A stretch of 64,000 bases of DNA from Lanius collurio (Eukaryota > Chordata > Aves > Passeriformes > Laniidae): the NCBI GenBank assembly GCA_020086605.1, contig JACBWW010000012.1, positions 11,803,925-11,867,924 on the forward strand, written 5' to 3'. The notes beneath the pieces are model-generated. The model made no database searches and was not told where the DNA came from. It was given only the letters and a program-made list of their open reading frames with translations. Shown piece by piece: positions 37,205 through 50,400 of the stretch. The position numbers were made by a program, and so were the translations under genes. The number at the start of each line of letters is the position of its first letter. The first letter of the stretch is position 1.

Positions 37205-38262
37205 CTGTCTTTATCTCAACCCATAAGTTTTCTCATTTTTACTCTTCTGACTCTCTCCCTCATCCTGTTGGGAATGCATAGGGGGAGCAAGCGACTGTGA
37301 GGTGCTTAGTCGCCAGCTGGGGTTAAATCAAGACACTTTCTCTGACTGAGACTTTTATAGAGCACTTTCCACTAAAAATATTTTTAGATCCAATCAAGAG
37401 TGCAAATTGGGTGAGGAAATTTGAATGAAACTCACTTCTAAACTCATCATTTGGAAAGCAGGCCCACAAGGGAAACCAGGCATAGGGATTAGCTAAGCCT
37501 TAACCATGAAGAATTTAGAGAAATAATGAAGCTGAATGTGGAAATGACTAATCCTTCCCTAAATTTTAAATTTTGGCCAGCTTCTGTTGAAAATGATACA
37601 GCTAATAAAATTCCCTCACTAGAGTATTCTCATATGTTTGCCTTTCTGTTGTCTGTTTACTGGTTTGGGTTTTGTCCTGTTTTGCCAACCAGCTGTCTAC
37701 AGCTGTGTGAAAAGACAGGTTATAACAAGTGAAAGTGAGTGTTGATAAAGAATTTTGCTGGAAAAATAACTGGACCTGCTTACATGCATTGCTGGATTCT
37801 ACATTGCTTTTATCTTGGGGGAGGAAACGCAGAGAAGCTCTTGGTCAGCCAGCCCAAGCCATTGCTGCTAGCCATCAGAATTTATTGCTGAAGGGAATTC
37901 ATGTTAATTGATTCCCAGTGCAGAGTCCATACTGCTAAATTTGGCTCCTGCTCAGAAAGGAAAATAATATCTAGGCAACAAAATGTTTTACACTGTTTAC
38001 CTCAAATTTAAAAACAACAACTCAACAAGTAGCTTGAAGGCTGAAACCAATTTGGAGAAGTCTTATCCCATAAACAGTTATGAAAGGCAAGAACTATGAA
38101 AAATAGGGTCAAATAGAGGATGTCTTCTGCTATCCATAGGTGTAACATCCTGAGGGTCACTCAATATATATGGAACTTTTCTATATAAAGAAACACAGTA
38201 GCTATATGGATGAGTGGAAGATGGTTTCTCCCCTCCCCACAGAAGTTCAAATTACATAATTG

Positions 38263-38282
38263 TTTTTTTTTTTTTTTTTTTT
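38263..38282. repeat. Poly(T) run, 20 bases
   Basis: Twenty uninterrupted T. It could be the tail of an old minus-strand retroposed copy, but no recognisable body follows on either side. Confidence 0.9.
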
Positions 38283-40502
38283 ATTTTCCTAACCTCCTGG
38301 ATGCCTCAGATCTGTCCCTCAGAGCATCATATACAGAGTGATTTGATTGTCTGCCAGGAAACTGGTGAGAAGCTAATTTACTGAAAGGAAAACAAACAGT
38401 GATTGCAAACAAACAGCAAACCTGCAAATGTGGTCAAGGGCCCTGTCATGCTTTTTCTGTCATGATGGTAAGCATGCTCCACACATGAGCAGGTGTCAAA
38501 GGGGGTCTGGTGCTACTGTCTGCTTGCCATCATGGTTGCTAAGATATTAGTTTGGCGCATTTTTTGCAGACCAGTACTATTTTTTTCAGAGCAACATAGT
38601 TTTTGAGTGCCCTACAGGGTGAACCTTATACTGCATAAATCTGCAGGGGGGTTTAAGCCTGGAAAGCCTGAAAAGATAATGTTTTCCCCTCTTCACATTT
38701 GGCATCAGAAATCAACAGTCACTGAAAACAACTTAGATGCAGGAATATCTGGAATTTTTTTAATACCTGACTTCACTTTTACCTCTGGGTCACCTTTGCC
38801 TCATTGTTGTTTCATTTCTCTTGCAGTCATGGAATGTTGGGTATTGTTGATTTTTGATGCTGATCTTTCCTGAGTTTAAACGGTTGGTTTTAACCAGCCA
38901 TCCTGCATCCTCCCCAAGGCAAGTCACCCTGTTCCAAGGTGAGCAGCTCAGATGGTTTGTCCTCTGAAGGGCTTGGCTCCATGACTGGCCTTTGACTACA
39001 GAGGGAGTAAAGGAACTTGATGATTAGGCTATGCTGGATGCCTACACTCTCAGCTGGGGACAAATTCTGCCTCTCTAGGAGAAAGGCAGTTTTCATGAAT
39101 GGAAAACACAGGTGATTCTGCAACTTTAAATCTATCTAGGGGGAAATATAAGGAGAACTGAAAGTAAGGTATTAATGTGATTTTAATTGAAAGTATAGAT
39201 CAATTACGTCTAAAACCTGGGCGAAATACATATTTATTGTATGTCTTTACCAAGTTCTGGCACACTCTGAGTCAAAAAAGGTGCAGAAGGTGACAAATTA
39301 TCTTCTGTTGATGATTCTTTTGTCCATATGTGTGGTTAGATTTGATAAGGAGTGCGGCTCTTCATGCACTTCTCACAGGAACAGAACATTTCCCAGGGAA
39401 GGGAAAGGTCACCTTCTTCAGGCTGCAACAGTAAATAACCAGAGTGGAGTCCAGTAATTCATAACTAAATCATGTCTGACAGAACTGATAAGTCTGTTCT
39501 GTTGTGAGTGTAAATATCAGAGCTGCACTTATTAACATATGAATTCAAAACCTTTCCAGAAAACCCACTTAAAATCAAGGCAGATGATAACATATTTATG
39601 CTTTTTCTCAAAAAGAGAATAGCAATTTACAAATATATACACTTCTAATTAAGAAAGCATCTGTTTGTGGTAGGAATTGGTGTTGATATTTTTAATTCCC
39701 TTTCTTTTGCTTTTTACATTTAGATGGTCAAGTTTCAGGTGACAGAATCATGACTCCATGAAGCAGGGCAGTACTGTGTTAGAAATCCCCAAGCTGCCTC
39801 CAAACAGTGAGTGGTGTCCATGTGGCACAATGTGAGGCCATGAAACCAGGCTAACACAGGTCCTCAAAGTTGTGTACTTGCCTTACCCGTTCCACAGCTG
39901 GAAGGAGCCCTGCTGGCACCAGCACAGGAGTCCTGGCACTAGGCTCCATTATTTGCTGTGCTTCTCATTCTATAATTCATGCAAGACTGGTGAGCTGCCT
40001 GTATCTCACAGTGCTGCACACAGTCCTGACCTGGGTGACCACTGCAGCTGAAGGCATGGACTGAAGTGTGAGAACAATGATTTACTATTAAATTTTAATT
40101 CTTGGTGAGCTGGATTCGCAGAGTTACATGTGTGACTCTGTGAATAATGATAAAGCTGTTTGCCACATGAACGTAATACAGTGCCAGCTAAATATAGACA
40201 CTCCATTAAAGTTCTATCTATAGCTTCCCTTAGGATCTGCTTAGAGATGAATTTTATCCTGAAGACACTCACTCCCCAAAATTATGTTAAAAAAAAAATA
40301 AAATCTGAGCATGCAATTTGTTTATATGCTTTGCATTCCTAAAAGGATGTAAAATTCGCTGAATGGTGCTTCTGCTGTGTGTAGTTGTGTAGAGACACAC
40401 GAGAAGAAACTTAATGAAAAAAAGAAGATGGTAAAATTTCAGTCATGTATTAAAAGGTCTATATACTGGCCTAATTTGATTAAAGCAAAATCCAAACGGA
40501 TG

Positions 40503-40525
40503 ATTTATTTATTTATTTATTTATT
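40503..40525. repeat. Microsatellite (TTTA)n
   Basis: Five full ATTT units plus partial units. The surrounding plus frame at 40377-40565 translates the repeat and is not a gene. Confidence 0.95.
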
Positions 40526-41440
40526 AATAATCTATGTGTTATTTTCCTTCTCCAAGTTTCTCTAGGAAACAAAACCCTCAACTTTTGAAATGATGATAAA
40601 AAGGAATCAGGGTTAAACCAACTCCTTCATTTTGAAGCACAAAATTTCTGTCACTTTCTTTAGTACATCAGCACTGCAGCTATAAAAGAAAGCAAGCATA
40701 CAGTACACTTGGCACTCCTCACAAGAAACAATTCCTAGCAACTAAGATAATTTTGCAGTAGGGTCTTATTTAGGCTTTTCAAGCCAGAAGAGGAGTTCTC
40801 CAAACCTCCTTTCCCTCCACCTCTTGTCTGTTGTAGCAGCACAGTAGAGAGGAGTCACTTAGTAACCTGGGTTTAGTCAGGTCTTCAGGCTCAGTGCAGG
40901 AGACTTGTATTCCTTTTGCATATGGATTTATTTATCAGTAACTTCAATGTTAGAAAGACCTGAAGGCCCCCTGCAATTTTGTGCCTTTTTGTCAAAGTTA
41001 ATACTGTATTCTTGCTTGTGTCCTATGAAAGTGCATGGAATGGGGTAGCTCTTTCTACTACTTCACAGAAGAGAAACGAAGAGTGAGCAGGCACAATACA
41101 TACTTCATTTTGATGCTACATTTATTCATTTCCAGATCCATGGAGAGAATTTAGCTGAGACTCAGATTTAATTACCTCTGACAGTGAACCCCATATCCAG
41201 ACTTTAAGTCATTTGCTATTCCCGGCAGAGGGCTGAGGGTCTCACTGAAAGCACTGCTTTGGAAAAGGATATTTTTCACAGTCCCAAGAGCTCCAAGGTA
41301 ATCCTTAGAATTTTGAGCAGTTAATTTTGTTTCTACTTTGGAGGCCAACAGGCTGAATTCATGTCAGACAGTGGTGAAGCAAAATATCTGTCTGGGAAGT
41401 GAAATGAAGGGCACTGTGAGCACAAGAAAGTAAACCAGGA

Positions 41441-41476
41441 AAAAAAAATGGAGAGAAAGAAAAAAAGAGAAAAAAA
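41441..41476. repeat. Purine-rich (A/G) tract
   Basis: A and G only apart from one T, with several A-runs. Low-complexity sequence. Confidence 0.8.
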
Positions 41477-44400
41477 GTGTAAATGTTGTTCTCTTCTTCC
41501 TCTCTCCTCCCTTTTATCCCTGGAGTTCTTCAATGCTGCCTCATAGGGAACCAGTGTAACACCTGACCAGAGAGTCAAAGGATGATCCTGTGAAAGATGA
41601 TTCATCTAAGTGCAGTTAGGCACAAAACTTGAGAGGGAATGATGCCACTTGTACCGAGAATATTGCTAAGGCCAGGGAACTGGAGGCTTCACTGCTTCCC
41701 TAAACTGTGCCCCAGGGACAGATGCAGCATTTGCCTCTCATCCTTTCTTCTGCCCATCGTTCTGCTATGCAAGATATGCCAGCAACAATGGGGAGGGGAC
41801 AAGCTGTAAGTATGCTTTTCCTCCACAGAAATCATATTGTGGGAGATTAGAGAGACTTCAGCTTCTTGGTTTGTCCAAAAGAAGGAAAAAATAATCTATA
41901 ACAAACTAAAGACTGTTCTTCAATTAATCAGGAAAAAAGCATTAGTAATCCTTAAGTTTTTGATGCTGGATATACTCAATGAGAAATTGTGTGATTTTTT
42001 TTTTTTACCTTTTCAGATGAGAAAATAGTGATGCACCCACACAATTATACTCATTATTAAGAATAATTATTCACACAGTATTCCCTATTATTTCCATTAT
42101 TCTTATGAAATACTTCTTACAAATCTGCCTAGCATTCCTGACTCCATTCTACCAATTCAAGGTGACATAGGTGCAGATGATCTTGCCTTGAGTCAAGAGA
42201 AAGCACAAAATTATCTTACTTCACACTTTATTTTCTGTTTCAATTTTCTATTACTTGTTAGTTTGGAGAAGTATATTCTCATATTTTTGGAAAGCAAATC
42301 TCTATGAGGCCTGTTCAAGGTAAGAGAGTGTGACCATACATGTTTTCCAATGTACGTATCAGTGCACTCTGACAGAGCTGCACATCTGAGATATTCTCAG
42401 GGGTCTGTTAAAATGTTTCATTGTAATGTCACAGTCATAGGGCAGAAAAACTCTGCTTTTATGGGTGGGTTGGTCAGAGTCTTGTAGCTCCATCCCTGTG
42501 AACTGAACTCAGACTTACTGCTGTACTCTACTGATTCTTTTACTTTGATCTTCTATTTTATACTCAACGCAGCTACTGAAGTGAATACAAAACCTCAGCA
42601 TGAAATTTGGTTTCAGTGTGAAAACTGAGTTCTTCATTTAGAATTTAAAAATGCAGGCTGTCATATCTGCCTCCTGAGGAAGGGGGTAGAAAAAAGAGAG
42701 TGAGAGAAGAGGGGAAAAAAGGGAAAACAAATAGATTTTTATTTTTCAAATTCAGTACTGTTGGCTAAATCCACTGGGCTATCAATGTTGTTAGCTGGAG
42801 TGCATGGGATTTGAAAGTAGTTGAAAAACAAACAGTGTATGTTTGTATGGGGCCCCTGTGGAATATAAGCACGCAGCAATATATCATTTTGAGGAATGAA
42901 AATTATTTAGGAATTGGAAGTTATTGTAATCCAATATTTGTCTGCCATCACCTGTCCAAGGCATGGTACATATCAGAGAGTCAGCACTGAGCATCATATT
43001 TCTCCTGTCTCTGCTGGTGTTTCCATATATAAGAAAAGTAACTTTACTTTTCACCTTTAGAAATAAAGGGGGACTTTTAGAGTACTTTAAAATTCTTTTT
43101 TAAGAGTAGCAGAGAGCTAGCAAGAGGCAGGAGTTTTATATTTTCAATTTTTGCAACCTTCTTGATAAAATAGAGCCTTGTTTGCCTTACTTTGACTTTT
43201 GTTTTCCACAAGCAGCTCTATGCAAACTACCCAGAGTCTGTGTGCAGTCAGCTTGGCAAGTGCATGGAGGCTTACCTCATGCCTGCAAGCAACACCGTGT
43301 ATGTGGGTTGTGCCCACGTCACCAGAAATAGAGAAGACCTAAATCAAAAATAAGGCTCAGGCAGACCCAAAAGGCCCTGCCTGACCAGGGGTGCTTTGAG
43401 ACTGCAGCCAAAAAGCTCTTAGGATTCAAAGGGGTGCCTATAGAGAGTAACTAAAAACTCGCTCCAGTCCTGTAATACAGGTTCTTGGCTGAGTTACAAA
43501 CTGCCCTCTCTGTGCTGAGATACTGACCTCAGTCAGCATTTGCAGGGTTGCTCCCAGAAGTTTTTGAATCTGCAAGATAACCAATATTTTGGCAGGCATT
43601 CAAGACCTGTTTGTGTGTATGTGATATTTATTTCTATATCCTGAGTTGTAGTGCTGTGTGAAACTTCTGTCAAGACATTAATATGTGTCAAATTTCAAGT
43701 CAAGCGGTTTAGACTTCCATTGTACTTGTTATTCTACTACTTTTTTTTTTTCCCCTCTGGGTTTCAGGAGAAAATGAAAGCCAAAAATCAGATGCAAAAA
43801 TCCTCAAGCATACAGAGAAAAAAAAATATAACTCACTTCTTATCCAGTTAGTTTCCAGATCTGTTCATGCCCTCGCATCAGCAGAAGATTGAGTACAACT
43901 GACAGGGATGGAAGAGCAGCTTCATACAGGCAATAGTTTAGGCTGATACAGGCAGTTCTGCAATTTGACAGTCTTGGGGCTAAGGAGGTTTTGAGGGGAA
44001 GGATGAAAGGCTTGCCCCCATGTCAGCCCTACCAGCACCACAGCTTAGTGTAGGCCCTACACTTATGGTGTTTTGCTGGTCGTGCAGCTAAGAAGGTGAA
44101 GTAAATGTGGAGTTTTTTTCTGGAGCAAGGCCAGCTCTTTCTTCCGCAGAACAGCGAGGCTAATTGTATCCATGACCTTTTTCTGGCTTGGACTTCTGAT
44201 CACTTTACCAGCCTTGAAGGATGTAATGAAACTAAAACAAGTAGCAAGCTGAAAACAATTATATTATTTGGAATAGGAGAATAGAGATAAGTATTTTCAA
44301 AATTTAGAGCAGTAATTAAATAAAAGCTGGCAGGGCAGATTTGAAGGAGTTTTCAGTTCTTGAATTTGAAAGGAATCCTCTGTGCTGAAGCCAGAACCTT

Positions 44401-47400
44401 TGTGACTCATAACCTAGTGTCATGTTCTGCTTTAATAAGTCTGTAGTGTCTTTGCAATGAATATCTATACAAGTGGGAAGGAACTATGTCCAGAATGATG
44501 CCCTGCCTCCTCTTCAGACTTGCAGTACTCTCCACCCTAGAAAGTCACAGTGACTCCCATAACTTATTCAGTGTAATATTTACACATGGATCTAAATTCT
44601 GTTTTGCTACAAAGTTACATCAACAACAGCAAAGTTGGAAAAATCCCATACCTTCTTTTTCTACTCTTCTCTTTCTCTGGTATTTTGAATGGCTGGCATG
44701 TCAGAGGCACTCATCTCCATCTTAGCTTGTCCTGGAAATTCAATTCAGAAGGTAATTCTACTGGAGAGCCTCTGGAAGTGGAAGCCAGTAATGCACCTCG
44801 ATGGTCTACGGATGTTTGAGCTGCTCAAGAATATTCAACCACAAGTCCTATCTGAGTTAACAGATAAGGTCTAATTACAAAAGCTCCAGTGACAGAGCCT
44901 GTGCTTGAGAGGCAGAAGGTCTCAGGGACATTTTAGGCGCATAAGAGATTAACCAGGAAGAGAAGATAAAGTATAGCTAAAATAGCAAGATAGACAATGT
45001 AGGAGGGGGTACTAATAAACTAGTAAGTGGAGAGATGTTTACACTATTTTCTGTAAAGTTCCCTATGGGGAAAAGAAAGAGAGTTAGTTATGTCAGTAAC
45101 TCAGAAGTTGTGCTGGGGCTGTTCACGTGGTGGGCTCATGAAAAGGACCAGAAAAACTCTTCAGTCAGCTGTACAGGAAAGTGAAGGCTTCACTAAAGGG
45201 AAGTCCAGAGACAGGGAATCTCTGGGATAGTCTAAGAACAAGTCTGCAGGATGATTTTCATTCAAATGCATGTAGCAAGCACAGGTCAGTCCCTAAGTAT
45301 AACACTTGCTCCATACTCTTGTGGAAGGGCAGTCTGGTGCTAGCTCCCACTTCTCTCCTAGGGATGTCTTGTGCTCTTCTGGCCTAAGATACTGATGGGG
45401 AAAGCATTGTCTGTGCAGCATCTGTCCTGGTAGTTTATAGTAAATAATTGCTGCCTTATTTTCTTATGGTTCTATGTGTTATATGAGCAATACCTTATCT
45501 TGCCATCAAGACAGAATTGCTTTCTATTCTTGGAAGTGCAAGTCTGCTCTAGGGACAGTGTTAAAGAGCTGCTCTACTCTGAGACCTGACTGGGGCAGAT
45601 ATATGTCCCTTCCACTACAGCTGTAAGGGTGAATAACCTTGGCAAATCCAGTCACTGCTGACATGCTCTTCATCTGTGCCTCCACAGCCCCCTATGATTG
45701 TCAAAGCATTTAAGAAATGCTGCACTTCTAAAGGGAATAATATCACCCTCTCCTTCAGGACTCCTGACTTAACATGCTGTGAACAAAGCACTGGCTTTAG
45801 TCTAGTGTTTTGCCCCCTGTCAGAGATTAAGGAGAAGGAGTAATGGCTCAGTGGCCAGCTACTGTCCTAGCTCATTCTCTCCACTTTGTTGGCAACTCCA
45901 AATGTTTGCCCTAAGCCAAGGGGAAAGCCCCTGTTCTACTTTGTTGTGTTATTAAGCATATTTATGCAACTGCAATGTTCTTACATTAAGTTTGTTCCAC
46001 AGTGACCTCCTTGAAAGGCTAAGTGCAACTTAGCACAAGTAAGGGTTGCAGAATAATCTTCAAAGATTCTTTCATGTTGTATTTTTATCTTTGTCCAGAG
46101 ATTGCCTAGTCATATCTATAAAGCTGTGATTTCTCTTTGATAAACAAGGCTCCTTAAGATTCTCAAACAGCTTAACAACATCTATGACAGAACCTCCTAT
46201 TTATGGTGCTAATCAAACCTCTTTGGGATCCCTACAGACCAAATACTTAAGCTGCTGTCTCTACATTCTTCCTATCTTTATTTACAGCCAGGGTCCCCAA
46301 GGCATCTTATAGACATATTCTCTATGAAGTTATTTTTACTTTGCTGTATTTTGTTAGAGCCCATAAAAAGATCTATGAGTAAAAAAGTTATTCTAACTCA
46401 CCTCACATAAACATAGTGATACATTAGTTCTCACAGCACCCTGCCAGACTTTTAAATAATGCATTATTTATTTACTACTCATTAGATGATGGATTTTTTA
46501 AAACTAAATTATCTCTTCTTACAGTTTCCATTCTACCAGTTTCCTGTTGATGATGACAGTAAAAATATGTGTAATGTAGGGTGGAATAATGAGCCTGCTG
46601 AATAAAAAATAAGGTCAGATTTCTTCTATGTAATCATATAGCAAAGATAAGATGATTCTTTGCTACTGTTTAAAATGTATTTCCCTCATCCAGGGATGCT
46701 AGATTCCTGGGACACACTCAAGTAGTTTTCAGAGATCATTTCAAAAGTACCGTTCCAATAGCAACGAAATATAACTAGTACCAACAGAGTCCAAAAATCC
46801 AAATTCTTCAAGCTGTGGTGAAATGTTCAAAGCCTTTTTGATTGCTGAATTGTCTGCTTGAGATGTGGCTAGCAAGTTACTGCTTTTTCTCCTGACAGTC
46901 AGATGGTATAATCAGAACCTACATGACATATGAGTCTGTCTTTAACATTTTATCACATCGCTCTGTTCTTTCATCTAGAAACTAGTACTTGTCCTTCTGT
47001 GCAAATGTATCTATCTATTCATTAGTCTGTCAGAATGTCTATAAATATTAGATTGTTTTGAGGAGGCAGTGCCTAATTTGTCAAATGAAAATATTTTTCT
47101 CCAGTTCTAGCACATGAACTGTGATGGATGCAGTAAAACCCAGAAGTTACAGCTATTTAGCTGGTGGGTGCCTTGAAAGTGTGTCACACAAATTACCCAG
47201 CTGGAGAGAATTGAAACCACAGTGAAAATCCTGTTATTATCTTCAAAAACATATGGACAGAAAAAAAAATATCTACTTCATATGGCAGTTGAGGCCCATT
47301 TTTAATGACTTTTTCAGTCACCCATGCGTAGGAGCTCAGTCAATGTATGAAGTACCCTGAATGATATTTCAATCCTCACATTTCACTGAAGATCTATTTT

Positions 47401-50400
47401 CTTTCTTGCCCTCATTGAAACCTCCTAGACTATCTGGTTACAAAATGTCTCAAAATATCCTCTGGCAGCCAAGTAAAAGTAGTAAAACGGTTTTGTTTCT
47501 TTTGCCTCTTTTCCAAAGTGGAACCATTCTGAAATCCATCAAGCAGCATAACAGCAACACGTTGTGCCTACCCTGAAATAGAAGAGGTGTAAAATGATGT
47601 TGGCAACCAAAGTTATTATTAAGAGTGCCTGTGCTTTGTCAGATAGCTTTGGAAGAAGAGAGAGGCATTGCAAGGAATGATATTCACACCGATAACCACA
47701 TGTGCATTTGTGCTCACACATGCACTTTTCAAAACACTACAGTGTGCGCTGACAGCCTGCAGAGGATCAGCTTCAAATATTTCCTTTGAGTCATTTCTTA
47801 GCCTCCAGCAGTGCCTGGAAAGGTGTTTGTGATCAAACTGAAATGTAAAACTGCAATACTATAAATAGTAGCAAGTTCTACTTGATGGAGAATATCCTTC
47901 TCCAGTACAACATCAGGTTCTTCTCGAAGAGAGCAAAACCAGTGTTGTATTGACATTTCTTTTGTATCTATTTTGTGTTAAAGGATGTTGATAATTGCTT
48001 ACTCTAATAATTTCTGCCTCAGGTAAATATTGGTATTGTACTGAAAGAAAAGCTTATTTTCATACTACATTAGGTTTTTGTGGTTTTTTTCTTATATCAT
48101 TTCTACTCTGATCTGTGGTGAGTCATACACTTGAACATAGCCTTTGTTGGCTTCCTGTGAATGGTTCATTGGGTGCAAGCACCCAGAGTACTCCATCCTT
48201 CAGAGGAAAAATGCCCAACCTGACTTTCCCCTCTACATACATTTCCTCTTTTGTAGGTTTCCAGTACCATACCTCAATCTAGGTATCAGTTTTCAGCTCA
48301 TCCCTATCCCAGTCCCTTCAAGCTCTACTGCAGCAACATAAAAATAGGAATAAGGAATTAGGGATTTGTGTGAAGTAGGAGAAGTTTGATGCCTGGATAG
48401 TCCGGGGGTCCTAGAGCTGCATTTTCAAAGTCACTTGGATTATACCCACTACAACTTGCCCTCTTGAAAAAACAGTTAGGAGCAATCATAGCAGCCTGTT
48501 TCCCACTTGTATTTGAAGTTTCTCTTCCTAAGCATGGACTTCAGCTGCCTGCTCACAGGTCTCAGACACCTTTGGGCATGTATCTGGTGTTGGAGAGACA
48601 TCTCGAGTGTTGGTTGTATTCCACAGTGTGTCTGGGATGCCACTAATCACTTGTGAACTACCAGTAGTGTATCTCAGATATGACCTTTAAGCCTAGACCT
48701 GAGATTTTCAGGGCCTGAATGAGAAATATGTGTATTTCTTCTTTTTCAATCCATACTTCAGTTTTTCTTTCTTTTACATAAGTCGGACACTGAATTCCCT
48801 TCTAGAGTGTCAAGGGTTTGCAGCAGCAGCTATCCAGCATATATCTTATTATTCTGCACTGCTTTCTTATTGTAAGGCTGAAAAATGGGGAGGATTCAGA
48901 ATTCTGAAATTCTGTGTTCTTTTCTTCCAGGAAAATGCAGTACATTGATGGCTTTGTTATTGAAGAATTAAGGAGAATAAAGCTACTTTAAAGAGCAGAA
49001 TTGGTTCATTCACTATGGTGCTTACTAAATACCTCCAATACCTTTATTGTGAATACTAGCCTTGGGAGGATGGAGACATCTCCTTTCTTCCTGACAGAGA
49101 CTTTAACAGTGATTTTAGGCCACGTGGGGTTACATCTCTGGTGAAAAGTATTTGAACAATGAGTGACTATTCTTCAGATTATTTCTGATTGTGTGCTGTC
49201 AGCATTGCTCTTGTTCTTATTTATGTGTACAAGGCCAGTTGTGCACAGGAAAGATGAGACAATTACACGTGATCACCAGATAAATTACTACTTGTAAGTG
49301 TAAATGTTATTTTCACTAACAGAGTGCATGGCTGGGGACCTGGTTGGTATTTGGCCTGAAAGAGGCAGCTGGTGACAAGATATTATCAAAGGAGAGTAGC
49401 AGATTGGTTTTGTTGGGACAACAGGCTAGGCAGTTTTAGTGGTGCCATGTTTACCCACAGAAGGGAAATAACTGATACCACACACCAGAAATGTCTTATT
49501 GTGGGTTTTATTCACATTCATTGTCTCTTTAAAGTAAAGGGAATAAAATAGTGTCTGTAGTAACAGTTAAAAAGTATTTGGAACAGGAATGGAACTGTCT
49601 GGTACCCCTATCACTCTTCTTTCATTGCAATTCTTCCTAAAATCTGTGATTTAATTTTTTTTTTCTTCAGATAACAAGTCTGTACAGTAATTGTCAGAAC
49701 CCTGAAGGAAATACACCTGTTAACAGAAAGATAGCAGTTAAATCTGCAAGTGACAGTTAAATCATCCAGTTGAGTAAAGAATGGGAAATCCTTAGCAAGC
49801 TGGGTACAAGAGCCATTTTTTGGATAGTCCATGATTTAAAAGAGAGTTTAAAAGTCCTAAATAAATAACATAGGCAGAAGAATTAAGAATTTAACAAAAA
49901 TTGAAATGTGATAGAGTAGGAGTGTCATGCATATTGGTGGTTCCAATAAAAAGTTTAAATAAGTAAATCTGTGGTAAATAAAGACAAGGAGAAAATGGCA
50001 AAGCAAACAACTTGAGAGGACAATCATTTCAGAGAACCTGAATGAGTGTTCCACAAACTAAATGTTCAGGATAATGCTGTTTCTATATTTCTATTGGAGT
50101 AGAAAAGCTGAGATTAAGAATCAGCAAAAGGTTGCAGCTTAACTCTTCAAACATCAACCTCATACATCAGCCCTAAGAGAAGCCTTCAGTTGTAAAAGCA
50201 GGAGCTCCTCTTCGGGGCAAGATTTCTTTCATGATCATCCTGATGAACACAGCTCCTCATTTTATGGAGAAGTGTTGGAGAGCAGTTTAAACAGTCAAAA
50301 GTTGTATGAAACACAGTAAGGTTTTTCAGGATCATCTGTTTCCAGTACAATGTTCATCTGCTGTCTTTTTGTGGTAATTTAAACATTCAGAAATTATAGG

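Larger units (their letters stand above)
36762..37335 (+). mobile_element. Near-complete solo LTR of type B endogenous retrovirus
   Basis: It begins TCTCCTGGATTTGGCTGGGA (an altered TG end) and ends GGTTAAATCAAGACA. It matches the minus-strand copy at 6765-7366 over its full length and the fragment at 18151. Landmarks in order are the GAGAAGGCTGGAGG block, a CRE-like TGACATCA at 37017-37024, a TATA box in GTATATAAACTGGG at 37031-37040, an ATTAAA signal at 37199-37204 and a C/T-rich U5. The possible target sites CACTC (36757-36761) and CTTTC (37336-37340) match at three of five bases, weak support. No gag/pol/env sequence is attached, so this is a solo LTR. Frames at 36646-37300 on both strands are shadows. 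Confidence 0.88.

Noticed and set aside
40092..40145. Imperfect inverted repeat GCAGAGTTACA / TGTGACTCTGT
   Set aside because: Short, with wobble pairs only at two positions and no wider context; considered chance.
43200..43560. G+C-richer block considered as an old LTR or exon cluster
   Set aside because: No TATA/polyA pair, no terminal TG...CA with target duplication, and no open frame of note.
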